DNA of 64,000 bases from Pseudomonas sp. MWU13-2105 (GTDB taxonomy: Bacteria; Pseudomonadota; Gammaproteobacteria; Pseudomonadales; Pseudomonadaceae). The stretch spans positions 186,001 to 250,000 of the forward strand of contig NZ_JALLIY010000008.1 in NCBI RefSeq assembly GCF_023242315.1. Reading direction: 5' to 3'. Both the position numbers and the translations under genes were made by a program. This document shows, piece after piece, positions 53,292 through 61,003 of this stretch (the first letter of the stretch is position 1; every line of letters begins with the position of its first letter). The notes under the pieces were generated by a model. The model did no database searches and was not told where the DNA came from. It was given only the letters and a program-made list of their open reading frames with translations.

Positions 53292-54233
53292 ATGCCCAAC
53301 TATCTCGATGTTGCCCAACGCGAAGAAATCCTGCAGCTGCAGCAAACCTTCACCGGTCGTACCGAATGGCCGACCTGGCTATTGCTGATCGGTGTCTATC
53401 CAAGCTGGTTCGCCGTGCTGCTGGCCAGCCCCCGGCTGGGCCTGTGGCCAAGCACCGCCTTGCTGATCCCCATCGTCACGCTGTGGATGTCGGTGCAGCA
53501 TGAACTGCTGCATGGTCATCCGAGCCGTTTCGTCTGGCTGAACAAGCTGATGGGCTATGCGCCGTTCGCCGTCTGGTATCCCTACACCCTGTATCGTGAC
53601 AGCCACCTGTTGCATCACCGCGACGAGGACCTGACCTTGCCCGGGGTCGACCCGGAAAGCCGCTACTTCAGCCGGCGGGACTGGCCGAACCGCTCGGCCC
53701 TGGTGCGTGCTGTGCAGCGTTTGAACAAGACGGTCCCGGGGCGTCTGCTGCTAGGGGCACCGCTGGGTTTGTTGGGCCTGGCCAGGGAAGAAGGCCGGCG
53801 GCTATGGCGCGGTGAGCGCCAGGCCTGGCTGATGTGGCTGAGCCACGGCAGCCTGACCCTGTTGATGCTGGCGTTCATCGCCCATTACAGCGTGATTCCG
53901 GTCTGGCACTACCTGCTGCTGATCAGCGTTCCGGCGCTGTCGCTGGGGGCGCTGCGGTCTTTCTACGAACACCGTCCGAGTGCCCTGCCGGAACAACGCA
54001 CGGTGCTCAATGAAGCGGGCTGGCCCTGGCGCTGGCTGTTCCTCAATCTGAACCTGCATCTGGTACACCATGACCTGCCGAAGCTGCCCTGGTATTTCCT
54101 GCCGCGGGTCTATCGTGCAAGGCGCGAGGACTGGTTGGCGCGCAGTGGTGGCTACCTGGTCAAAGGTTATGGCGAGCTGGCGCGGCGGCATGCCGTGAAT
54201 GTTGTTGATAGCCCACAGCATCCATTTGCCTGA
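53292..54233 (+). CDS. Membrane fatty-acid desaturase family protein
   Basis: 313 residues with hydrophobic segments near 27-45, 50-68 and 185-220. The three histidine boxes are complete: H70-ELL-H-G-H76, H105-LLHH109 and H256-LVHH260, giving the eight-histidine di-iron site. It may act on acyl lipids or a related hydrocarbon. The ATG follows a GCCGAACG stretch with no strong ribosome site. A PhnD-like gene begins 10 bases after its stop, so the two are an operon. Not the main DesA/DesB of Pseudomonas by its short length. Confidence 0.85.
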   Translation: MPNYLDVAQREEILQLQQTFTGRTEWPTWLLLIGVYPSWFAVLLASPRLGLWPSTALLIPIVTLWMSVQHELLHGHPSRFVWLNKLMGYAPFAVWYPYTLYRDSHLLHHRDEDLTLPGVDPESRYFSRRDWPNRSALVRAVQRLNKTVPGRLLLGAPLGLLGLAREEGRRLWRGERQAWLMWLSHGSLTLLMLAFIAHYSVIPVWHYLLLISVPALSLGALRSFYEHRPSALPEQRTVLNEAGWPWRWLFLNLNLHLVHHDLPKLPWYFLPRVYRARREDWLARSGGYLVKGYGELARRHAVNVVDSPQHPFA

Positions 54234-54242
54234 GGAAGGTTG

Positions 54243-55034
54243 ATGACTCATCGTTATGCCGAACTGTTGATGTATGTGGCGCCGCAGGAAGTGCGGGAGG
54301 CCAACGCGCGCTGGATCGAGCGGATTGTGGAGCTGCTCGGGGTGCGCCGTGGTTCCGCCGAGGGCCTGGATTTGATGGGGCTGTGGCTGTCCCCGCAGCT
54401 GTTGTTCAGCCAGACTTGCGGTTATCCGCTGATGACCCTGTTACGCGGTCAGGTCAAGTTGCTCGGGCGTCCGCGTTATGAACTGGAGCATGCCGCGGGC
54501 GGAGATCATTGCAGCCTGTTGCTGAGTCGCGAGCGCGAGGACCGTCGTGTGCTGGAGGACTTTCACGGCAGCCGCGGCGTGATCAACGACGAGGCTTCCA
54601 ATAGCGGCATGAACCTGCTGCGACATTCACTGGCACCCTTGCAGCGGGAGGGGCGATTCTTCGCCAGTGTCGGACAGAGCGGTGCGCACCGGGAAAGCCT
54701 GCGCTGGTTGCGCGAGGATCTTGCCGATCTGGCCGCAGTGGACAGTGTGACCTTTGCCTACCTGGCGCGATTTGCACCCCAGGAGGTGGCCGGGCTGAGA
54801 GTGGTGGCGCGCAGCGCCTTGAGCCCGTGCCTGCCCTACATTACTCAGGTCGGATCGGGCCGCGACGAGATCGAGCGGATTCGGGCGGCGATGAACCAGG
54901 CGTTGCACGAGCTTCCCGAAGTCGCGGCCACGTTGGGTTTGAGTGAAGTATTGCCGGCGAGCGAGGCGGACTATCAGGTCCTGCTGGATTACCGGGATGC
55001 GGCCCAGGCGTTGGGATTTGCTCACGTGCGCTAG
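54243..55034 (+). CDS. PhnD-like phosphate/phosphonate-type binding protein, no signal peptide
   Basis: 263 residues. Periplasmic-binding-protein fold of the PhnD class (type 2): SQTCGYPLMTLLRGQVKLLGRP, a segment with GVINDEASNSGMNLLRHSL (anion-loop SxSG region) and AAVDSVTFAYLARF are recognisable from PhnD-like proteins. Unlike a transporter subunit it lacks a signal peptide and no permease or ATPase gene is near, so it is probably cytoplasmic or uses an unusual route. ATG 54243 with GAGGAAGG upstream. Cotranscribed with the desaturase. Ligand unknown. Confidence 0.75.
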   Translation: MTHRYAELLMYVAPQEVREANARWIERIVELLGVRRGSAEGLDLMGLWLSPQLLFSQTCGYPLMTLLRGQVKLLGRPRYELEHAAGGDHCSLLLSREREDRRVLEDFHGSRGVINDEASNSGMNLLRHSLAPLQREGRFFASVGQSGAHRESLRWLREDLADLAAVDSVTFAYLARFAPQEVAGLRVVARSALSPCLPYITQVGSGRDEIERIRAAMNQALHELPEVAATLGLSEVLPASEADYQVLLDYRDAAQALGFAHVR

Positions 55035-55076
55035 CCCGCTGTTTCACCGCCAATCCTCGCCACTGCCTCGGTTCCT

Positions 55077-55150
55077 TGTAGGAGCTGGCTTGCCGGCGAT
55101 GGCGGCGGTGAGGCTGGCATAGCCATCGCTGGCAAGATGGTATCTACAGG
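55077..55150. repeat. Decayed REPIN
   Basis: TGTAGGAGCTGGCTTGCCGG faces CCATCGCTGGCAAGATGGTA; the right arm is diverged. Confidence 0.7.
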
Positions 55151-55288
55151 ATTGGGGATAACTCATTAAACAACTAAAAGGAATATAAAAATAGTTTTTA
55201 AGTATTGTTAAAGAATAAGCCGTGTTGGTAGGATCCCTGCCACCGGACCGCCGGACATACAGCGCATCTCTCTTGAATTGGAGCCACT

Positions 55289-55933
55289 ATGTCCGGCGCC
55301 GACACCCCTCACCGCGATTACGTGGGCGGATTGTTCCGTAGTCATTACCCATGGCTGTGCGCCCGTTTGCGTCGCCACCTGGATTCCAGCGCCAGGGCCG
55401 AAGACATTGCCGCCGATACTTTCGTCCAGTTGCTGATGGCCGCCGACGCGGTGCCGATCCGTCAGCCACGGGCGTTGCTGACCACCATTGCCCAGCGCCT
55501 GATGTACCAGCTCTGGCGCCGCCGCGACCTGGAGCGCGCCTACCTCGATGCCTTGCAACAGGACCCCGACGCCGAAGTGCCGTCGCCCGAGGACCTGACC
55601 CAGATACTCGAAGCCCTGGAAAACATCGACTGCCTGCTCAACGGCCTGCCGGACAAGGTCAAGGCCACCTTCCTGCTGTCCCAGGTCAACGGCCTGACCT
55701 ATCCCGAGATCGCCGTCGAACTGGGCATTTCCCAGCGTTCGGTCAGTGACTACATGGCCCGGGCTACTTGCATGGCCCGGACGGACGTCATTGCTGGCAA
55801 GCCCGCTCCTACAGGTTCGTATTCCAGGGGAAATCCCTGTGCAACACAACGATTGACCATAAAAACCAGACCACCACGAGGTGAACATGAAATCCATCAA
55901 GACCCTGTTCGGCGGCTCCCTGTTGGCCCTTAG
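55289..55933 (+). CDS. ECF (FecI-type) sigma factor with a REP-derived C-terminal tail
   Basis: 214 codons. Residues 1-160 are a FecI-type sigma factor: region 2 (EDIAADTFVQLLMAADAVPIRQPRALLTTIAQRLMYQLWRR) and region 4 (LPDKVKATFLLSQVNGLTYPEIAVELGISQRSVSDYMARAT). From residue 161 the frame reads through a REP unit (55790-55815; VIAGKPAPTG is typical REP translation) and on into the start of the next gene, ending inside it in another frame. The normal last 10 or so residues are thus lost. No FecR or receptor gene follows. It may be a degenerate sigma gene or still active, since both DNA-contact regions survive. GGAG precedes the ATG. Confidence 0.75.
   Translation: MSGADTPHRDYVGGLFRSHYPWLCARLRRHLDSSARAEDIAADTFVQLLMAADAVPIRQPRALLTTIAQRLMYQLWRRRDLERAYLDALQQDPDAEVPSPEDLTQILEALENIDCLLNGLPDKVKATFLLSQVNGLTYPEIAVELGISQRSVSDYMARATCMARTDVIAGKPAPTGSYSRGNPCATQRLTIKTRPPRGEHEIHQDPVRRLPVGP
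55790..55815. repeat. Single REP unit inside the sigma gene 3' end
   Basis: ATTGCTGGCAAGCCCGCTCC followed by TACAG, one arm of a CTGTAGGAGC-class REP. It marks where the sigma reading frame leaves its family. Confidence 0.75.
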
Positions 55934-56900
55934 CCTGCTGACCCAGCCAGCACCCGCCGCGGAAAAGAACGCCCCGATCCACTTCGGTGACATCACCTGG
56001 GAGAGCGGCAGCCTGATCACCGAGGTCCTGCGGTTGCTCGTCGAGAAAGGCTACGGTTACTCCACCGATACCTTGCCGGGCAGTACCGTGAGCCTGGAAG
56101 CCGCCCTGGCGAAAAACGATATCCAGGTCATCGGCGAAGAATGGGCCGGACGCAGCCCGGCCTGGGTCAAGGCTGAGAACGAAGGCAAGGTGTTCGGCGT
56201 CGGCGACACGGTCAAGGGCGCCACCGAAGGCTGGTGGGTGCCGGAGTACGTGATCAAGGGCGACCCGGTGCGCGGCATCAAGCCACTGGCGCCGGACCTC
56301 AAGTCGGTGGCCGACCTGCCACGCTACAAGGACGTGTTTCGCGACCCGGAAGACCCGTCCCGCGGGCGCTTCCTCAACAGTCCGACCGGCTGGACCTCGG
56401 AGATCGTCAACAGCCAGAAGATCAAGGCCTATGGCCTGGGCGACAGCTTCGTCAACTTCCGCACCGGCTCCGGCGCGGCGCTGGACGCGGAGGTGGCCTC
56501 CTCGGTCAAACGCGGCAAGCCGGTACTTTTCTACTACTGGTCGCCGACCCCGTTGCTGGGGCGCTTCAACCTGGTGAAACTGGAAGAGCCGCCGTTTGAC
56601 GCCGAAGCCTGGAAGACCCTGGCCGATGCCAACAACCCACACCCCCGTGGTACCCGCTCGATGCCGGCGCACCTGGCGATCGGCATATCCGCACCGTTCA
56701 AGGCGCAGTACCCGGAGCTGGTGGAGTTCTTTGCCAAAGTCGACCTGCCCATCGGCCTGCTGAACCGTACCCTGGCCGACATGGCCGAAAAACGCCTGCC
56801 ACCGCGTCAGGTCGCCGAAACCTTCCTGCGTGAGCAGCCACAGGTCTGGAATGCCTGGGTTCCCGCGGCGGTGGCCCAGCGTGTGAGTGGCAGTCTGTGA
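55887..56900 (+). CDS. ABC-type glycine betaine/choline-like substrate-binding protein (OpuAC/ProX fold)
   Basis: 337 residues with a signal peptide (MKSIKTLFGGSLLALSLLTQPAPA, cleavage before AEK). OpuAC-domain binding protein: IHFGDITWESGSLITEVLRLLVEKGYGY, GEEWAGRSPAWVKAE and GWWVPEYVIKGDP are family segments, with tryptophans that could form the aromatic cage for a quaternary amine. ATG 55887 with ACGAGGTG upstream; it overlaps the tail of the sigma frame. No permease or ATPase follows, so it is an orphan binding protein that would have to share another transporter's membrane parts. Ligand unknown. Confidence 0.85.
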   Translation: MKSIKTLFGGSLLALSLLTQPAPAAEKNAPIHFGDITWESGSLITEVLRLLVEKGYGYSTDTLPGSTVSLEAALAKNDIQVIGEEWAGRSPAWVKAENEGKVFGVGDTVKGATEGWWVPEYVIKGDPVRGIKPLAPDLKSVADLPRYKDVFRDPEDPSRGRFLNSPTGWTSEIVNSQKIKAYGLGDSFVNFRTGSGAALDAEVASSVKRGKPVLFYYWSPTPLLGRFNLVKLEEPPFDAEAWKTLADANNPHPRGTRSMPAHLAIGISAPFKAQYPELVEFFAKVDLPIGLLNRTLADMAEKRLPPRQVAETFLREQPQVWNAWVPAAVAQRVSGSL

Positions 56901-56997
56901 TGTTCACCTGCCTGTGCCTGGGCACGCCGGGCTCCTACAGGTTGGTGTTCAGCTCGGGAATATCGTCGGCCCCGGATTTTTTATCGGGACCCGATCC

Positions 56998-57603
56998 TCA
57001 GGCTGCCAGTTCCGTCGCCAGCGCGGCAATTACCGCCGGACGCTGATCGATCCGCGCGATGAACCGTTGCAGCGCCGGCCACGGCCCCAGGTCCAGGCCC
57101 AGGAACGCGGTCCAGCGCAGCACGGTGAACAGGTAGGCATCGGCCACGCTGAAGTGTTCGCCGAGTAGATAGTCCTGCTGTTCCAGGGTCTTGCTCAGCA
57201 GGGCGAAACGCTTGTACAGCTTTTCCCGGAAAATCGCCTTCACCTCATCCGGGATCGCACTGTTGAACAGTGGCCCCATCCCGCCATGCACTTCGCCGGA
57301 AATGAAATTCAGCATCTCTTGCAGGCGCGAGCGTTCCCAACTGCCATTGGCCGGCGCCAGCCCGGCCTCGGGCTTGAGGTCGGCGAGAAACTGCACGATG
57401 GCCACGCCCTCGGTGAGCACCTGGCCATTGTTCAACTGAAGGGCCGCCACGTAACCCTTGGGATTGATCTTGAGGAAGTCCTCTCCGTGTTCGGTGACTT
57501 TGCTCTGGTTGTCGACCCGCACCAGTTCGAAGGGCAGGCCCAGTTCACGCAGAACGATATGCGGGGACAGCGAGCAGGTGTTGGGGGCGTAGTACAGCTT
57601 CAT
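56998..57603 (-). CDS. Glutathione S-transferase (beta-like)
   Basis: 201 residues. Thioredoxin-fold N-terminal domain MKLYYAPNTCSLSPHIVLRE, with the Tyr/Cys region of beta-class GSTs, the glutathione-contact EGVAIVQFLADLKPEAGL, and a helical C-terminal domain with SVADAYLFTVLRWTAFLGLDLG. It conjugates or reduces electrophiles with glutathione. The start at 57603 is the family N-terminus; a 22-codon upstream extension is possible. It is divergent from a LysR gene (128 bases), a common regulator-target layout. Confidence 0.9.
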   Translation of the reverse strand: MKLYYAPNTCSLSPHIVLRELGLPFELVRVDNQSKVTEHGEDFLKINPKGYVAALQLNNGQVLTEGVAIVQFLADLKPEAGLAPANGSWERSRLQEMLNFISGEVHGGMGPLFNSAIPDEVKAIFREKLYKRFALLSKTLEQQDYLLGEHFSVADAYLFTVLRWTAFLGLDLGPWPALQRFIARIDQRPAVIAALATELAA

Positions 57604-57731
57604 GACAATGAGACTCCCTGGGTAAGAACCGTGTTCGGCCTTGATGGCCTTGGCGAACGGCAGTGTCATATGGCGTCCTGACCTGGGTAAAATTAATTCT
57701 TGAGAAACCAGTCATAAGGTCGGCTACTGTC

Positions 57732-58598
57732 ATGATGAATCTGCTGCATTGGCGTCTGTTGGTGGCGGTACTCGATAGCGGCACCCTGACCCGTGCCGCC
57801 GAACAGGTCGGCATGACCCAATCGGCGGCCAGCCAGGCACTGGCGGCGATGGAGCAGACCCTCGGCGTCCAGCTGTTCACCCGCCATGCCCGTCAGTCAT
57901 TGCCCACCGCCATCGGCCAGCAGGTCCTGGCACAGGCGCGGGTGATGCTCGCGGCCCTGGAAAACATCCGCCGGCAGGTCGACAGCGATAAGGGATTGGT
58001 GGGCGGCAGCATTCGCCTGGCGAGCTTTCCCATGATCCTGGGTACCTTGCTGCCACCGCTGCTGCGGCAGTTCCGCCAGCGTCATCCCGGTATCGAAGTG
58101 GTGGCGCTGGAAGTCAGCGACCACGAAGTGCAGGCCATGCTCGCCAATGACACTGTGGACGTCGGCGTGGTGCTCAATCCTGATGTCGAAAGCGGCGCCC
58201 TGGAGCTGGGGCACGACACCTGGGTCGCGGTGGTTCCCATGGGCCATCGACTGGCCGCCAGGGGCGCCGATGGCTGTGTGAGCCTGGCCGAACTGGTGGC
58301 CGAACCCTTTGTGCTGGCAACCGGCGGTTGCGCGGTCAACGCCCGGAGCATTGCCGGTGAAACCGGCCTGTCGTTGCAGGATGTGCGCGTCGAGGTTCGC
58401 GAGTGGAGCAGCGCCTACACCCTGGTGCGGGAAAACCTCGGTGTGACGCTGGTCCCAGAACTGGCCCTGCCCAGCGAACGCAAGGGCCTGCGGGTGCTGC
58501 GCCTGGAGGTGCCGATCAAACGGCACTTCGGTTTGCTGCCGTCGGCTGCGGGGGCTCGCTCGGCGGCGGTGCGGGCCTTGTTCGAGATGTTGCGGTGA
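57732..58598 (+). CDS. LysR-family transcriptional regulator
   Basis: 288 residues. N-terminal winged helix MMNLLHWRLLVAVLDSGTLTRAAEQVGMTQSAASQALAAMEQTLGVQLFTRHAR, then a substrate-binding domain (about 90-288). Two adjacent ATGs (57732, 57735) are possible. Divergent from the glutathione S-transferase gene, which is its likely target; the 128-base gap should hold the operator. Effector unknown. Confidence 0.92.
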   Translation: MMNLLHWRLLVAVLDSGTLTRAAEQVGMTQSAASQALAAMEQTLGVQLFTRHARQSLPTAIGQQVLAQARVMLAALENIRRQVDSDKGLVGGSIRLASFPMILGTLLPPLLRQFRQRHPGIEVVALEVSDHEVQAMLANDTVDVGVVLNPDVESGALELGHDTWVAVVPMGHRLAARGADGCVSLAELVAEPFVLATGGCAVNARSIAGETGLSLQDVRVEVREWSSAYTLVRENLGVTLVPELALPSERKGLRVLRLEVPIKRHFGLLPSAAGARSAAVRALFEMLR

Positions 58599-58617
58599 AT
58601 TGCGGGGGATCGGCATC

Positions 58618-58675
58618 GAGGAGATTTTCCGCGAAGCTTTTGGCGGCCTTGAGGGCCTCTTCGCGGCGGTCCGGT
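58618..58675. repeat. Single REP-like unit
   Basis: TTCCGCGAAGCTTTTGGCGG and CTTGAGGGCCTCTTCGCGGC, the flank of a CTTCGCGGGCAAGC-type REP without its partner. It lies between the convergent LysR gene and the gene at 58683. Confidence 0.5.
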
Positions 58676-58682
58676 TGTCGGT

Positions 58683-59234
58683 TTACTTCGTGGCCAGGAA
58701 GGCTCCGGCCACCTGCTGGTCGGCAGGGTTGGTCTTGTTGTCCGCGGTCTTCGCGTTGAACTCCAGCTTCATGCGCTCGGCAATCTTGTCTTCGATGCCT
58801 TTCTGTTTTTCCGGCGACATGCTTTTCAGGTCGTCCTCGGTCAGTCCCTGTTCCTTGAGTATCTGATCGCGGATGCGCTGGGCCACCGGCTTGCTCATGT
58901 AATCCTTGAATTCCTTCATCGCGTCGCTGTCGTTGCTCGCGGTGGCGGAGGGGGCCGTGCGGGTCGTCGGCGCCGTGGCGGTCAGGGTCGCCGGGAGCGC
59001 GACAGTCGGCACCGCGGCCTGCAAATGCACACGGGTCTTGGCAAAGGCCGCATTGACGTTGTCGGCGATCTTGTCGGCAGCGTTCTGTGTGCCGGGCGCG
59101 GTGCTGGCAGTAGCCGCGGCCTGGGCATTCTGGATAAAACCGCTGGACAGCGCGCTGGCGGCGGCGGTGGTCGGATCCAGGTCCGCGCGATGGCTGGGCT
59201 GGATCACTGGATTGTTACGGGCATTGACCAACAT
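58683..59234 (-). CDS. Hypothetical protein, Ala/Thr-rich with a conserved C-terminal helical motif
   Basis: 183 residues, no signal peptide. The N-terminal two thirds (MLVNARNNPVIQPSHRADLD, then a low-complexity stretch rich in A, T, P, S) look disordered. The C-terminal third, EFKDYMSKPVAQRIRDQILK and GLTEDDLKSMSPEKQKGIED KIAERMK, is charged and helical; the LGLTEEDL..MSPE pattern occurs at the C-terminus of several unrelated Pseudomonas proteins as I recall, so it may be a targeting or docking module. ATG 59234 with AGGTG nine bases upstream. Function unknown. Confidence 0.65.
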   Translation of the reverse strand: MLVNARNNPVIQPSHRADLDPTTAAASALSSGFIQNAQAAATASTAPGTQNAADKIADNVNAAFAKTRVHLQAAVPTVALPATLTATAPTTRTAPSATASNDSDAMKEFKDYMSKPVAQRIRDQILKEQGLTEDDLKSMSPEKQKGIEDKIAERMKLEFNAKTADNKTNPADQQVAGAFLATK

Positions 59235-59404
59235 GGGATAAACACCTGGAGGTGGGGACAGGGTCAGTCCCAGCAATTTGTATGCCTGTTGGTACAAAGC
59301 CCGGGCTTATCAAGGGTTGGTGGATACATGCCAGGCAAAAACGCGGCGGCGGGAGGAGGCGCCTTGCCGCCTCGATTGCCGCTGCCGGCAACCCGGTTCC
59401 GACT

Positions 59405-60139
59405 TCAGCGGATCGGCAGGTCGAACTCGCGGAACGCGTCGTCCACCGGTTGATAACCCAGTACCCGGACGGTCTCGCTCAGGTCCAGGCGCTTGAAGCG
59501 GTTGTTGGAAATGCCGTGGGCCACCAAGTGTTGCACGCCTTCGACCTCGATCGCCTTTTGCAACAACTGTACGGCGTCGCGCGGGCTGAGCCAGGCACTC
59601 AGGTCGCGGGCGTTGCGCAGGTCATGGTCGTCGGGAAACTCGAAGGCGCCGATGCGCAGGACAATGGTCGATAAAGCGTGCCGTGCCGAATAGAACGCAC
59701 ACAGCGCTTCGCCATAGCATTTGCTCACCCCGTACAGATTGGCCGGCATCACCGGCATGCCCGGGGTGACCTGCCGGTCCACCGGGTAACCCTCGACGGC
59801 CTGGGCACTGCTGGCGAACACCACTCGTTTGCACTGGGCGTTCGCGGCGGCTTCCAGCAGGTAGGTGGTGGCCAGGATATTGTTCGGCAGCAGTTCCTCG
59901 AAGGACGAATCGGCGAAAGGAATACCCGCCAGGTGCACCACCACGTCGATGCCATCGACCAGGGCCGCGAGTTCGCCCTTGTCGGCCATGTCCAGGCGGA
60001 CGAAGCGGTGATCGCCGATGGCGAAATCCGGTTGGTGACGGTCGGCGAGGACAAAGTGGTAATGGTGTTGCATGGCCTGGAAAAACGTCTTGCCGATACG
60101 ACCGCAGGCACCGGTCAGCAATACCTTGAGTGTGCTCAT
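59405..60139 (-). CDS. Extended SDR, uronate dehydrogenase-like NAD(P)-dependent epimerase/dehydratase
   Basis: 244 residues. Rossmann motif LLTGACGRIGKTFFQAM (TGxxGxxG) at 8-24, VVHLAGIPFADS, and the active-site YGVSKCYGE (YxxxK) near 135. Among extended SDRs it most resembles uronate dehydrogenase, which oxidises galacturonate and glucuronate to aldarolactones, but it stands apart from any aldarate genes, so the substrate is uncertain. ATG at 60139. Divergent from a DUF998 gene. Confidence 0.8.
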   Translation of the reverse strand: MSTLKVLLTGACGRIGKTFFQAMQHHYHFVLADRHQPDFAIGDHRFVRLDMADKGELAALVDGIDVVVHLAGIPFADSSFEELLPNNILATTYLLEAAANAQCKRVVFASSAQAVEGYPVDRQVTPGMPVMPANLYGVSKCYGEALCAFYSARHALSTIVLRIGAFEFPDDHDLRNARDLSAWLSPRDAVQLLQKAIEVEGVQHLVAHGISNNRFKRLDLSETVRVLGYQPVDDAFREFDLPIR

Positions 60140-60307
60140 TCAGACTTCCATGTTGATGTTTTTACTTTTGAATGAATGTTTTGTGACGCTTCAGGATAGA
60201 CCATGGCCGCCAGTCTGGCTGACCGATAAATCTCTAGCCCAAGGTTCGCATGGCGTTTTAGGATAGTGGCCTGTCGCTTTCATCCAACGCTCAGAGGTCC
60301 CCGCTAG

Positions 60308-60952
60308 ATGCACAAGGCACTGCGTAAATTCGGCTGCGTGGCCGGGTTGTTGACGCCCTTCTGGTTGCTTGTCGGGCTGGCCCTGGCCGGGGCCCTGTAT
60401 CCAGGCTACAGCCATCTCAATCAGGCCATGAGTGAACTGGGGGCACTGGGCGCGCCGACCCACGAGTTGTCGCCATTGATCAACAACCTGCCGTTGGGGC
60501 TGTTGTTCTTCGCCTTTGGCGTGACGGTCTTCGCCTGTTTCGAAGGGCGCGGCCTGGCGCAGATCAGCGGGGTGCTGATTGCGCTGCACGGCATCGCCAG
60601 CCTGTTCACCGGTTATTTTTCCTGCGACGCCGGCTGCGGGCTGCAGCACCCTTCCTTCAGCCAGACCGTGCATAACAGCGCGGGGCTGGTGATGTTTCTG
60701 ACCCTGGTGATCGCCAACGCCTTGTGGGTGTATCTCGCCGCTCGCTTGCTCGGTTCGAAAGCCTTCGCCTGGTTTTCCCTGGCCTGTACCCTGGTGGCCC
60801 TGGCGGCTTTGCCGTTGATGGGGCTGGCGGTAGAGGCGGGGGAGGGGTTCGGCCTCTACCAGCGCCTGAACTATGGCGCTTCGGTGGTCTGGATCGGGGT
60901 GTTTGCCGCGCTGCTGCTGGTCAGGGAAAAGCGTCGCACCGATCAGGCCTGA
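60308..60952 (+). CDS. DUF998 family membrane protein
   Basis: 214 residues with about six hydrophobic segments (GLLTPFWLLVGLALAGALYPGYSH near 14-37; LLFFAFGVTVFACF near 65-78; IANALWVYLAARLL near 135-148; VVWIGVFAALLLV near 193-205). The SHLNQAMSELGALGAPTHEL loop and the DAGCGLQHPSFSQTVHN motif fit DUF998. Function unknown. The ATG at 60308 is supported by the hydrophobic start after it rather than by a clear ribosome site. Convergent with gntR. Confidence 0.85.
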   Translation: MHKALRKFGCVAGLLTPFWLLVGLALAGALYPGYSHLNQAMSELGALGAPTHELSPLINNLPLGLLFFAFGVTVFACFEGRGLAQISGVLIALHGIASLFTGYFSCDAGCGLQHPSFSQTVHNSAGLVMFLTLVIANALWVYLAARLLGSKAFAWFSLACTLVALAALPLMGLAVEAGEGFGLYQRLNYGASVVWIGVFAALLLVREKRRTDQA

Positions 60953-61003
60953 TGCCGATCGATCCGCGCTGAGTCGGGGATCGATTCCACTGCCCGCCAC
61001 CCT

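Noticed and set aside
56960..56995. CCCGGATTTTTTATCGGG region between the binding-protein gene and the GST gene
   Set aside because: Imperfect stem with the T-run in the loop; not a standard terminator.
60958..60985. ATCGATCC ... GGATCGAT inverted repeat between the DUF998 gene and gntR
   Set aside because: Eight-base stem with a 12-base loop and no T-run; could be a weak transcription end but not enough to call a terminator.
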